In this document: positions 16,695-24,724 of the stretch, in pieces | Numbering within the stretch: the stretch's first letter is position 1 | How the letters are laid out: every line of letters begins with the position of its first letter | Translations under genes and position numbers: made by a program | Assembly (NCBI GenBank): GCA_034422735.1 | Contig: DAOUJL010000051.1 | Span: 28,963-92,962, forward strand | From: CATOSD01 sp034422735 | Lineage (GTDB): Bacteria; Chloroflexota; Dehalococcoidia; Lucifugimonadales; CATOSD01 | Direction of reading: 5' to 3' | Length of the DNA: 64,000 nt | Notes under the pieces: model-generated | What the model was told of the DNA's origin: nothing | The model's input: only the letters and a program-made list of their open reading frames with translations | Databases searched by the model: none

Positions 16695-16817
16695 CTAGGC
16701 AACTCAGGCTCGGCTTGCCGCTGTGGAAAATCCACAGCCTTCGGCGCCTGGCCCCCAGGTTGCGTGGCTCCGGCTGAAACGGACGGGGCAGCGCGGGCAG
16801 TAGAGATGCGGTGACCT

Positions 16818-17768
16818 ATGCGCGACTACGCGATCAACCGAGTCATCCTGCTGATACCGACGTTCTTTATCACGACGTTCATAATCTTCGTGCTCGTGCG
16901 CGTAATGCCGGGCGACGTGCTCGACCGGCTGCTACAGGACGGCCTCATCGCCAACCAGGAGCAGTTGGAGATTATGCGCACCGAGATGGGCATCAACCGC
17001 CCGGTAGTCAATCAATACTTCGAATTCCTCGGAGACATCTTCCGCGGCGATCTGGGCGAGTCTCTCTGGACCGACCGCAAGGTCATCAACAGGATAGGCA
17101 CCGCCCTCCCCGTCACGCTGGAGCTGACCTTCCTGGGGATGCTGGTGGCCGTGGTGGTAGCCATTCCGGTGGGGGTGTTCGCCGCTCTGCGGCAGGACAC
17201 GTTACTCGACTACCTATTCCGTTCGTCCGCCTTCCTGTGGGTTGCCGCGCCCACGTTCTGGGTGGGCACCATCGTGATCACGTTTCCGGCGATATGGTGG
17301 GGATACCTCGCGCCGATTCGGTACGCGCGCCTTCAGGAAGATCCCATCACCAACCTGCAGCAGCTCATCGTGCCCGCTATCATCCTGGGGCTGGGGCTGT
17401 CGGGCAGCCTTATACGGATTACGCGCGCGATGATGCTCGAGGTGCTGCGGCAGGACTACATCAGGACCGCACGGGCGAAGGGCCTGGTGGAGCGAGTGGT
17501 CATCTACCAGCACGCGCTGAAGAACGCGATGATCCCGGTGGCGACGTGGGTCGGGCTGGACATCGCCTTCCTCATAGGTGGAACGGTGGTAATCGAGCAG
17601 ATATTCACGCTGCCGGGAATGGGCCGGCTGCTTGTTGACTCTATCGACTTGCGGGATTGGCCGATGATACAGGGGGCCGCTCTCTTCTTCACCTTCTGGA
17701 TTCTGTTGGTCAACCTGGTAGTGGACCTCAGCTACGGATGGCTCGACCCCCGCGTTCGCTACGACTAG
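16818..17768 (+). CDS. ABC transporter permease, DppB/OppB family
   Basis: First inner-membrane subunit of a dipeptide/oligopeptide-type importer. The 316 residues have the family N-terminus (AINRVILLIPTFFITTFIIFVLVRVMPGD), six hydrophobic segments and the EAA loop QDYIRTARAKGLVERVV, which docks the ATPase. It ends in the usual SYGWLDPRVRYD. ATG 16818 is used. It is followed 34 nt later by the partner permease and then a solute-binding lipoprotein, but no ATPase genes are present in the operon. Confidence 0.95.
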   Translation: MRDYAINRVILLIPTFFITTFIIFVLVRVMPGDVLDRLLQDGLIANQEQLEIMRTEMGINRPVVNQYFEFLGDIFRGDLGESLWTDRKVINRIGTALPVTLELTFLGMLVAVVVAIPVGVFAALRQDTLLDYLFRSSAFLWVAAPTFWVGTIVITFPAIWWGYLAPIRYARLQEDPITNLQQLIVPAIILGLGLSGSLIRITRAMMLEVLRQDYIRTARAKGLVERVVIYQHALKNAMIPVATWVGLDIAFLIGGTVVIEQIFTLPGMGRLLVDSIDLRDWPMIQGAALFFTFWILLVNLVVDLSYGWLDPRVRYD

Positions 17769-17802
17769 AGCGCGCCAGGGTCGACGGCGAGGACGGAAGG
17801 CT

Positions 17803-18747
17803 ATGGCAATGAACTTCAGGCGCAGCGACGCCGGAGACTCGGCAGCCATCGAACAGGGTTTGCTGGCCGAGGGTCTCCGGCCGCAGCGCAGCCTGGCCAA
17901 CCGGGTGTGGCGGGCCTGGCGGCACAAGCCGCTTGCGGCGGCCGGCGGCATCGTGCTGCTGTTCGTGGTAATCGTGGCTATCCTGGCCCCCTGGATCGCG
18001 CCCTACCACCCACTATACGCGAACCTGGGCGACGAGCTGGTGGGTATCAGCACGAAGTACTGGGTGGGAACCGACAACTTCGGTCGGGATATTTTGAGCC
18101 GCCTCATACACGGCGCCAGGGTGTCGCTGGTAGTCGCCGCGACGTCGGTGGGCGTCGGCATTACGGGCGCCACGGCGCTGGGCATGGTGTCGGGCTACGT
18201 CGGCGGAAGGCTCGATCGCTACTTCCAGCGGTTCGTCGACGCATTTATGAGCATTCCCGCGCTGGTGTTCCTGCTGGTTGCAGCGGGCGCGCTGGGTCCG
18301 AGCCTGCAAACCGTGATTGTCATTCTTGCCGTGAGGTACACCTTTACGCAGTCGCGGCTCGTTCGGGGCGCCGTCATCTCCATCAAGGAGAACCAGTATT
18401 TTGACGGCGCGAAGGCCGTCGGCGTGCCGCTGACAGGCATATTGTGGCGGTACGTGCTGCCCAACGTGGCACCCACGGCGCTCGTGCTCGCCACGGCCGC
18501 GGTGGGCTGGGCCATACTGGCGGAGGCGTCGCTGAGTTTCCTGGGCTACGGCGTGCCGCCGCCCAGCCCCACGTGGGGCGGGATGCTCGCCTTCGAAAGC
18601 CGCGACTTCTTCCGGCAGCAGTGGACGATGGCCGTGGCGCCGGGCGTGATACTGACCATAGTGGTGTTCAGCATGAACATGTTCGGCGACGGCGTTAGGG
18701 ACGTTCTCGACCCCCGCCTGCGCGGGAGCCGGACCGAGGCGCAGTAG
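17803..18747 (+). CDS. ABC transporter permease, DppC/OppC family
   Basis: Second membrane subunit, 314 residues. The cytoplasmic N-terminus leads into AGGIVLLFVVIVAILAPWIAPYHP. The DppC signature GTDNFGRDILSRLIHGARVSL and the EAA loop IKENQYFDGAKAVGVPLTGI are clear, and the C-terminus MFGDGVRDVLDPRLRG is standard. It pairs with the DppB-like subunit to form the pore. The frame gives ATG at 17803. Confidence 0.95.
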   Translation: MAMNFRRSDAGDSAAIEQGLLAEGLRPQRSLANRVWRAWRHKPLAAAGGIVLLFVVIVAILAPWIAPYHPLYANLGDELVGISTKYWVGTDNFGRDILSRLIHGARVSLVVAATSVGVGITGATALGMVSGYVGGRLDRYFQRFVDAFMSIPALVFLLVAAGALGPSLQTVIVILAVRYTFTQSRLVRGAVISIKENQYFDGAKAVGVPLTGILWRYVLPNVAPTALVLATAAVGWAILAEASLSFLGYGVPPPSPTWGGMLAFESRDFFRQQWTMAVAPGVILTIVVFSMNMFGDGVRDVLDPRLRGSRTEAQ

Positions 18748-18898
18748 GCCTCGATCTCAGACCGGACAGAATCGGAGCAGCCGTGAAAGGAGGTTTCGAC
18801 GAATACCGGCCCACACAAGGTGTGCTGTCCTGACAGCTAACATCAGGCGGAGCCGGCCGCACGTACTGTCGATCCATTCAAAGGACAGGAGGTGGAAC

Positions 18899-21136
18899 AT
18901 GTTGACTGCCAGGAACATCGGCAGCTTTGGCACAATTCGGATGCGAGGAGGACTGGCCATCCCCCTTGTGCTGGCTGCGGCGCTGGCCTTGGCGTTCAGC
19001 CTGGCCTGTGGCGCGGACGAACCGGCAGCGCCTCCTACGCCGACACCCATCGACGTCGAAGGGATCGTCAATCGAGCGCTCGGCGGGGTCCAGCCCGGCG
19101 TAACGTCTGCTGAAGTCGCCGCGACAATACAACAGGCGTTGGCCCAACAGCCGGGCGTAACGTCCCAGGACGTCGCCAACGAGATCGCCAAGGCACTGGC
19201 GGCGCAGCCGGGCGGAGTAACCTCCGGGGATATGGCAGCTGCTATCGCCTCGGCGCTCGAGCAGCAGGAGCCGGGCATTACGACGGACGACGTGGCCGCA
19301 GAGATTGCCAAGGCCCTCAGCGCCCAGCAGCCCGGCGTGACCTCGGACGAGGTGGCCATGGCGATACAGAGCGCGCTCGCGGAGCGGCCCGGCGGCGTCA
19401 CGGAAGCCCAGGTTGCCGCGGCAATCGAGCGGGCGCTGGCGGCGCAGCAGGCGGCAATGGCCGAGCCCACAGCGGCTCCCGATGGCATGATGATGATGGA
19501 GGCCCAGTTCGGCGGATTCCTCGAGCTGCCTACGGGCACGGGACGCCAGACGAACACCGACCCCCACAAGACGCCGTGCTGCACCACCTGGTGGCAGCCG
19601 GTGAGCAACCGCGTAATCGACCTGCACCCGCTGACACTGGAGCCGAGGCCGCAGGTAGCCGAGAGTTGGGAGTGGTCCGACGACCTGCTGACGCTCACGC
19701 TCAGTATTCGCGACGACATCTCGTTCCAGGACAGGGCGCCGGTCAACGGGCGCAAGATGACGGCCGAGGATGTGGCGTACTCGCTGCGCAGATCCAGGGG
19801 CCTGGAGAACCCGGACAACCTGGACGAGGTCAACTGGCCGCGCTCCAGCGTGCTTCGCTCGATGGCTGACGCGCAGGCGGTCGACGACACGACAGTTGAG
19901 GTCACGCTGGCCAACGTGGACGGCGGATTCCTGCTGGGCCTCGGCGACATTCGCAACATGGTCGTGCCCGAGGAGCTCGTCGACCAGTGCGGCGACCTGA
20001 AGGACACGCCCAACTGTACGATCGGCATCGGACCGTTCATACTCGACGTGTTCGACGAGACTGTGAAGTACGACTACGTGCGCAACGACAACTACTGGCG
20101 TCGCAACGACAAGGGCGAGAGCCTGCCCTATCTCGAGGGACTGCGTTACACCGCAATCTCGGACAAGGCGGCGACCATTGCCGGTCTGCGGTCGGGCCAG
20201 CTCGACATGTGGGCGTCCTCGCAGGTGATGCCGCGCAACGTGCTCGACATACAGAGCACCAACCCTGAGATCAAGCGCCACGCCTACGTCGGAGCGTGCT
20301 GCGGCAACATCGGCATACAGTTCGACATCACCAAGGCGCCGTTCGACGACATCCGCGTGCGCCGCGCCATCCACCTGCTGATCGACCGCGATACGACCTC
20401 CGGCACCCACTTCGGAGGCGGTCCGGAGAGCTACGGCAGGGACTGGAACTACGGCACCCCCGCGTCTTCGCTATTCGTCGACTACGCGCTGCCGCAGGAC
20501 GAGGTTCGGACGCTGCCGGGGTTCCGCCAGCCCAAGGCCGACGACATAGAGGAGGCCAAGATGCTGCTGGCGGCGGCAGGCTTCCCGGACGGCTTCAAGT
20601 TCCAGTGCGACGCTTCCGCAAGCGGCAGGGGCGCGGTCCACGGCGACGCCGACGGCTGCTTCCTGGTACAGGCGCAGTTCATCAGGGACTACCAGGTGAG
20701 CGGCGTTCTGCCGGAGCTCGAGATAGAGGTCAAGACCTTCGACAACATGCACGAGCGCAACGTGAACTACCTGCATCCGGGCGTGTTCTGGTGGAGCTAC
20801 ACCTACGAAATGGACCCGGGCCTGCAACTACAGCTCACCTATGGCTGCGAGGGCGGACGCAACTACGTCTGGCCGCGCGATCGCGACGAGGACCTGTGCG
20901 ACGACACCTGGCAGTCCAAGTGGCAGGCGCAGCAGTCGGAGCTGGACCCGGCCAAGCGGCAGGAGCTGCTGCACGACCTGCAGCGCTACACCATAGACCA
21001 GGTGTGGAAGGCGCTGGTGTGGGACCCCAAGTACAGCATCCTGTACAACGACAGGGTGCACGGAGTCGAGGAGCACCTGGGCCCGTCGGTGGGTATCATC
21101 CCCAACTACAATCTGGAATTCATCTGGAAGAACTAG
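18899..21136 (+). CDS. ABC transporter solute-binding lipoprotein (family 5) with N-terminal helical repeats
   Basis: 745 residues, long for the family. A signal sequence ends in the lipobox LAFSLAC (Cys37), so it should be a surface lipoprotein. Residues 51-187 are seven tandem units of about 20 residues, consensus DVAxxIxxALAxQPGVTS. The family 5 peptide-binding domain starts near residue 200. It includes HPLTLEPRPQVAESWEWSDD and the family motif around VNGRKMTAEDVAYSLRR. ATG 18899 has AGGAGG 7 nt upstream. The binding domain resembles oligopeptide/opine binders; the substrate is unknown. It is co-oriented with the two permeases and precedes the CoA-ester genes. Confidence 0.93.
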   Translation: MLTARNIGSFGTIRMRGGLAIPLVLAAALALAFSLACGADEPAAPPTPTPIDVEGIVNRALGGVQPGVTSAEVAATIQQALAQQPGVTSQDVANEIAKALAAQPGGVTSGDMAAAIASALEQQEPGITTDDVAAEIAKALSAQQPGVTSDEVAMAIQSALAERPGGVTEAQVAAAIERALAAQQAAMAEPTAAPDGMMMMEAQFGGFLELPTGTGRQTNTDPHKTPCCTTWWQPVSNRVIDLHPLTLEPRPQVAESWEWSDDLLTLTLSIRDDISFQDRAPVNGRKMTAEDVAYSLRRSRGLENPDNLDEVNWPRSSVLRSMADAQAVDDTTVEVTLANVDGGFLLGLGDIRNMVVPEELVDQCGDLKDTPNCTIGIGPFILDVFDETVKYDYVRNDNYWRRNDKGESLPYLEGLRYTAISDKAATIAGLRSGQLDMWASSQVMPRNVLDIQSTNPEIKRHAYVGACCGNIGIQFDITKAPFDDIRVRRAIHLLIDRDTTSGTHFGGGPESYGRDWNYGTPASSLFVDYALPQDEVRTLPGFRQPKADDIEEAKMLLAAAGFPDGFKFQCDASASGRGAVHGDADGCFLVQAQFIRDYQVSGVLPELEIEVKTFDNMHERNVNYLHPGVFWWSYTYEMDPGLQLQLTYGCEGGRNYVWPRDRDEDLCDDTWQSKWQAQQSELDPAKRQELLHDLQRYTIDQVWKALVWDPKYSILYNDRVHGVEEHLGPSVGIIPNYNLEFIWKN
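19049..19459 (+). repeat. Seven in-frame repeats of about 60 bp in the solute-binding protein gene
   Basis: The coding repeat specifies units such as SAEVAATIQQALAQQPGVT and TDDVAAEIAKALSAQQPGVT. The protein repeat is clear while the DNA copies have diverged, so the repeat is old or under protein-level selection. Confidence 0.8.
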
Positions 21137-21197
21137 AAGAGACACACCCCGGGGCGGGCCAGGCTCGTCCCGGCGTGATCCCGGAAGTGTAGGCTCG

Positions 21198-21225
21198 CCC
21201 CAGGCTCGCTACGGCGGGCCTGGGG
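21198..21225 (+). terminator. Stem-loop after the solute-binding protein gene
   Basis: CCCCAGGC (21198-21205) pairs with GCCTGGGG (21218-21225) around a 12-nt loop. There is no T-run after it, so it may be a pause site, an mRNA-stabilising hairpin or a weak terminator, which would explain high expression of the binding protein over downstream enzymes. Confidence 0.4.
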
Positions 21226-21279
21226 TGGCTGCGTCAAGCCGCCCGCGTCTGATGCGCGGGCGAGGAAAGAGAACGGCGT

Positions 21280-22068
21280 ATGGCCTATGAATTCGCGCGG
21301 TACGAGAAACGAGGCAACGTAGCCTACGTGACTATCGACCGGCCCGAGGTGATGAACGCGCTCCACCCGCCCGCCAATGAAGAGCTGTCCCGCATATGGG
21401 ACGATTTCCAGGCGGACGACGAGATGTGGGTGGCGGTGCTGACCGGCGCGGGCGAGCGAGCGTTCTGCGCGGGCGCGGACCTGAAGCACATGGCGCAGCA
21501 CCAGGGGCGCGGCGAGAACCGCCACTGGGCGAACCGGGGCGGGTTCGGCGGCATAGATACGCGGTTCGATTTGTGGAAGCCGGTCATCGCCGCGGTGAAC
21601 GGCTACTGCCTCGCCGGCGGTTTCGAGCTGATGCTGGCATGCGACATCGTGGTCGCGGCCGAGCACGCGCAGTTCGGCCTGCCGGAGCCGCGATGGGGCC
21701 TGGACGCCGGACCGACCGGCTTCCACCGGCTTGTGCGCCAGGTGCCCACCAAGACCGCGATGGGCATGCTGCTCACCGGCAGATTCATCGACGCAAACGA
21801 GGCGCGGCAGATAGGGTTGGTCAACGAGGTCGTCCCGGCGAACGAGTTGATGGCGGCAGCCGACAGATGGGTGGCGCAGATAATGGAGTGCGCTCCGCTG
21901 TCCGTGCGCGGCACCAAGCAGGCCGCCTACGCGGGGCTGGGGCTGCCGCTGGAGACGGCGGCGCGCGTCGAGTACGAGTGGCGCGTCCGGTCCGCCGCGT
22001 CCGACGACCGCCTGGAGGGGCCGAGGGCCTTCTCGGAGAAGCGCACTCCGGCCTGGAAGGGCCGCTAG
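21280..22068 (+). CDS. Enoyl-CoA hydratase/isomerase family protein lacking one catalytic Glu
   Basis: Crotonase fold, 262 residues. Oxyanion-hole segments CAGADLKH (63-70) and CLAGGFELMLACD (110-122) are present. Against mitochondrial enoyl-CoA hydratase the first catalytic Glu is kept (Glu136, in FGLPEPRWG). The second is Gly162 in AMGMLLTG, where hydratases have AMEMVLTG; the alignment between the two is ungapped. Hydration in the usual way is therefore doubtful, and an isomerase, lyase or hydrolase role is possible. ATG 21280. It precedes the CoA-transferase pair and a second, intact crotonase. Confidence 0.9.
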   Translation: MAYEFARYEKRGNVAYVTIDRPEVMNALHPPANEELSRIWDDFQADDEMWVAVLTGAGERAFCAGADLKHMAQHQGRGENRHWANRGGFGGIDTRFDLWKPVIAAVNGYCLAGGFELMLACDIVVAAEHAQFGLPEPRWGLDAGPTGFHRLVRQVPTKTAMGMLLTGRFIDANEARQIGLVNEVVPANELMAAADRWVAQIMECAPLSVRGTKQAAYAGLGLPLETAARVEYEWRVRSAASDDRLEGPRAFSEKRTPAWKGR

Positions 22069-22084
22069 GACGTTCCGCGCAGCC

Positions 22085-22113
22085 TTGCCCGCGCCGCCCT
22101 TTCAACCTAGAAT
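22085..22113 (+). promoter_or_regulatory. Probable internal promoter before the CoA-transferase genes
   Basis: TTGCCC (22085-22090), exact 17-nt spacer, TAGAAT (22108-22113). It lies just after the first crotonase gene and about 110 nt upstream of the first CoA-transferase start. Confidence 0.5.
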
Positions 22114-22223
22114 AGGCTTGTGCATGCGGCTCGTCACCGCCGGTCCAGAGCGGCGCATCACACGCCGGCGCAGGTGGAGCGGACGATACCGGCGGCGGAC
22201 GCGAATACCAGAGGCGAAGTCTG

Positions 22224-23459
22224 ATGGTCACCACAGCCGTGGGGTTGAGCGACGTTCGCGTCCTGGACCTGTCTCAAGACATCGCGGGGCCTTATGCGGC
22301 CTATCTGCTCGGCGCGTTCGGCGCGGACGTGATCAAGGTCGAACCGCCAGGCCGTGGCGACCTCACTCGCCGCAGGGGGCCATTTGCCGACGACGAGCCG
22401 GATCCCAACCGCAGCGCGCCCTTCCTGTATCTGAACCGCAACAAACGCGGAGTGACGCTGGACCTGCATACGTCGACCGGCCTGGATCTGGCTCAGCGGC
22501 TAATCGACGTCGCGGACGTGGTGATCGACAACTCCGAACCGTGCTCGCCCCTGTTCGACACGCTGGACGGTCGGCGGCTGCGGCTCCGCAATCCGGCGCT
22601 GGTGGTGACGTCCGTGACCAACTTCGGGCGGTCGGGGCCCTACAGGCAGTACAAGGGAGGCGAGCTGGTTATGGACGCTTTCGGCGGATGGGTCTTCGTT
22701 ACCGGCGAGCCGGAACGGGAGCCGGTGAAGCCGGGGCTGTTCCAGGCGCAGTATTCTACCGGCCTGAGCGCCGCCATACACGCCGCGGCGGCGCTGAACG
22801 TGCGGCAGGCCACCGGCGCGGGCCGCAACATCGAGGTGACCGTCATGGAAACCGCCGCCCACTTCGTGGGCATGGGAATCTCCATGTACTCCAGCTCAGG
22901 CGACATGCAGGTGCGAGCAGGCAGTTGGACGGCGATGCTCAGGGGCTGGGACGGCCCGCGCAGCCATCCGACCGAGATTTACGAGTGCAAAGACGGCCAC
23001 GTGGGAGTCGCGGTGCAGACGCAGGGCCAGTGGGAGATGTTCGCGCTGGCAGTGGGCGCCCCGGAGCTGGAGACGGACCCCAGGTTCGCCACCAGCTACA
23101 GCGAGCGGGGGAGGCACGCGCGGGAGTTCAACGCCGTGGTTGCGCCGTGGTTCATGGAGCGGACGCGTCGCGAGATATTCGACCTGTTCGGCCAGTACCG
23201 CATACCGTGCGGCATGGCCTACACGGCGGAGGAGATGCTGGACGACCCGCAACACAAGAGCGTGGAGTTCTACCAGCAGCTGGAGCAGGCGGACGGCTCG
23301 ACGCTGCCCTTCCCGCGCCTGCCGCTGCACGGCGACAGCCTTCACACGCGCATGGAGCGGGCGCCGTCCCTGGGAGAGCATAACGGCGAAGTCTACACCG
23401 AGTTGCTTGGCCTGAGCAGGGCCGAGCTGGCGTCGCTGCGCGGCGCGGGGGTGATATAG
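22224..23459 (+). CDS. CaiB/BaiF (class III) CoA-transferase-like subunit lacking the catalytic Asp
   Basis: 411 residues with the family's knotted-ring fold signatures: VRVLDLSQDIAGPYAAYLLGAFGADVIKVEPP at the N-terminus, FLYLNRNKRGVTLDL, and NVRQATGAGRNIEV. In formyl-CoA transferase an Asp forms the acyl anhydride at D-x-x-x-G-M. Here the matching stretch is QYSTGL, with Gln176 in that place, so this chain alone should not transfer CoA. Its stop codon abuts the start of the next CaiB-type gene. A non-catalytic partner in a heteromeric transferase is the simplest reading; known two-gene class III enzymes include BbsEF and SmtAB. Confidence 0.9.
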   Translation: MVTTAVGLSDVRVLDLSQDIAGPYAAYLLGAFGADVIKVEPPGRGDLTRRRGPFADDEPDPNRSAPFLYLNRNKRGVTLDLHTSTGLDLAQRLIDVADVVIDNSEPCSPLFDTLDGRRLRLRNPALVVTSVTNFGRSGPYRQYKGGELVMDAFGGWVFVTGEPEREPVKPGLFQAQYSTGLSAAIHAAAALNVRQATGAGRNIEVTVMETAAHFVGMGISMYSSSGDMQVRAGSWTAMLRGWDGPRSHPTEIYECKDGHVGVAVQTQGQWEMFALAVGAPELETDPRFATSYSERGRHAREFNAVVAPWFMERTRREIFDLFGQYRIPCGMAYTAEEMLDDPQHKSVEFYQQLEQADGSTLPFPRLPLHGDSLHTRMERAPSLGEHNGEVYTELLGLSRAELASLRGAGVI

Positions 23460-24698
23460 ATGCTTCTGCAAGGGATACGCATACTCGACCTCACCTACTA
23501 CATCGCCGGGCCGGTCGGCACACAGGTGCTCGCCGACCTCGGCGCTGAGACTATCAAGGTCGAAGGGCCGTTCGCGTCCACCAGGACGCAGGTAGACGAG
23601 ACGCCGCAGAACGGAGGCTCCAAGCCGCGCATAGTGGTGGCCTACACCGGATTCAACCACCTGAACCGCAACAAGCGCAGCGTGGTGCTCAACCTCGCCT
23701 CCGAGGAGGGCAAGGAGGTCTTTCGAGACCTGGTGCGAATCAGCGACCTGGTGGTCGAGAACTACAGCCTGCGCGTAATGCGCAATTTCGGGTTCGAATA
23801 TCCCGCGCTCAGGGAGATCAACCCGGGCATAATCGTCATCTCGATGCCGGGCTACGGACGTGAGGGGCCGTATCGAGAGTACGCCTCGTGGGGCGAGACA
23901 ATCGAGTCCACCGCCGGGCTGACGCAGATGACCGGCTACGAGGACGGCCCGCCGCTCCGCTCCGCAATCTACATGCCCGACCCGTTCAGCGGCATGTACG
24001 CCGCTATGGCGGCCATGGTGTGCCTGAACCAGCGCGCCAAGACGGGCGAGGGCCAGCACGTCACCGTGAGCCACCTGGAGTCCGCCGCACAGCTCTCCGG
24101 CGAGGTTGTTCTGGACTACGCGATGAACGGGCGCAACGGGCGCAGGATGGGAAGCCGCGACGCGTACAGATCGCCGCACGGCGTCTATCGGTGCGAGGGA
24201 GTGGACGAGTGGGTCGCCATCGACGTCGGCGGCGAGGGGCAGTGGGATGCCTTCCGCGCCGCGCTGGGCGACCCCGACTGGGCGCGCGAGCCGCGCTTCG
24301 CCGACGTGCTCTCCCGCCACGCCAACCAGGACGCGCTCGACGAGCGCATCGCGGAGTGGACGCGAGCGCGCACAAAGTCGGAGGTGACGGCCACACTCCA
24401 GACCGCCGGCGTGGCCGCGGGCGCGGTGCAGAACGCCGCAGACCTCGGGGCGGACGCCCACCTGAACGAACGGGGATACTTCTGGCGCTACGCCGAGAAC
24501 CTCGACGGCCACCCGCAGGTGACCTTTCCAGGCGGCAGGGCGAAGTACGAAGGCGCGCCCGAAGAAGTCATGCGGCGGACGCCCGCGTTCGGAGAGGACA
24601 ACGCCTACGTCTTCGGGGACCTGCTGGGATACTCAGAAGGTCACGTCGAGCGTCTGCGAGAACTGGATGTAACACTGGACATTCTCCCTACTTTCTGA
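23460..24698 (+). CDS. CaiB/BaiF (class III) CoA-transferase, catalytic subunit
   Basis: 412 residues. Family motifs are IRILDLTYYIAGPVGTQVLADLGAETIKVE, HLNRNKRSVVLNL, SMPGYGREGPYREY and RAKTGEGQHV. The catalytic Asp is present as Asp174 in MPDPFSGM. It moves CoA between carboxylic acids by a mixed-anhydride mechanism. The ATG at 23460 directly follows the stop of the Asp-less paralogue, so translation is very likely coupled and the two may form one complex. The acid activated is unknown; neighbours suggest a small branched or hydroxylated acid. Confidence 0.94.
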   Translation: MLLQGIRILDLTYYIAGPVGTQVLADLGAETIKVEGPFASTRTQVDETPQNGGSKPRIVVAYTGFNHLNRNKRSVVLNLASEEGKEVFRDLVRISDLVVENYSLRVMRNFGFEYPALREINPGIIVISMPGYGREGPYREYASWGETIESTAGLTQMTGYEDGPPLRSAIYMPDPFSGMYAAMAAMVCLNQRAKTGEGQHVTVSHLESAAQLSGEVVLDYAMNGRNGRRMGSRDAYRSPHGVYRCEGVDEWVAIDVGGEGQWDAFRAALGDPDWAREPRFADVLSRHANQDALDERIAEWTRARTKSEVTATLQTAGVAAGAVQNAADLGADAHLNERGYFWRYAENLDGHPQVTFPGGRAKYEGAPEEVMRRTPAFGEDNAYVFGDLLGYSEGHVERLRELDVTLDILPTF

Positions 24699-24724
24699 GC
24701 ACGCGAATCTGACAGGAGGCCAAT

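Larger units (their letters stand above)
15801..16817. other. Long non-coding gap 'A' with composite repeats and promoters
   Basis: About 1 kb between divergent operons without a credible gene; frames on both strands are short and unlike proteins. From left to right it contains palindromic repeats (15936-15984), a 56-bp block shared with the gap at 42 kb (16002-16057) and a fragment resembling a common dispersed motif near 16120-16150. Next come a promoter with a palindrome in its spacer (16190-16218), further palindromic repeats (16283-16363) and a G-rich plus strand (16390-16600). It ends with a promoter (16665-16694) for the ABC importer. Confidence 0.7.

Noticed and set aside
16291..16777. 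Frames on both strands in gap A (minus 16291-16671, plus 16424-16777)
   Set aside because: Composition follows the G-rich strand and repeats, there is no RBS, and the minus frame begins by reading through dispersed repeats.
18878..20410. Minus-strand open frame (510 codons) opposite the solute-binding protein gene
   Set aside because: Antisense shadow; its apparent repeats mirror the coding repeat of the real gene.
22896..24512. Minus-strand open frame (538 codons) opposite the CoA-transferase genes
   Set aside because: Spans two confident plus-strand genes and has no recognisable motif.
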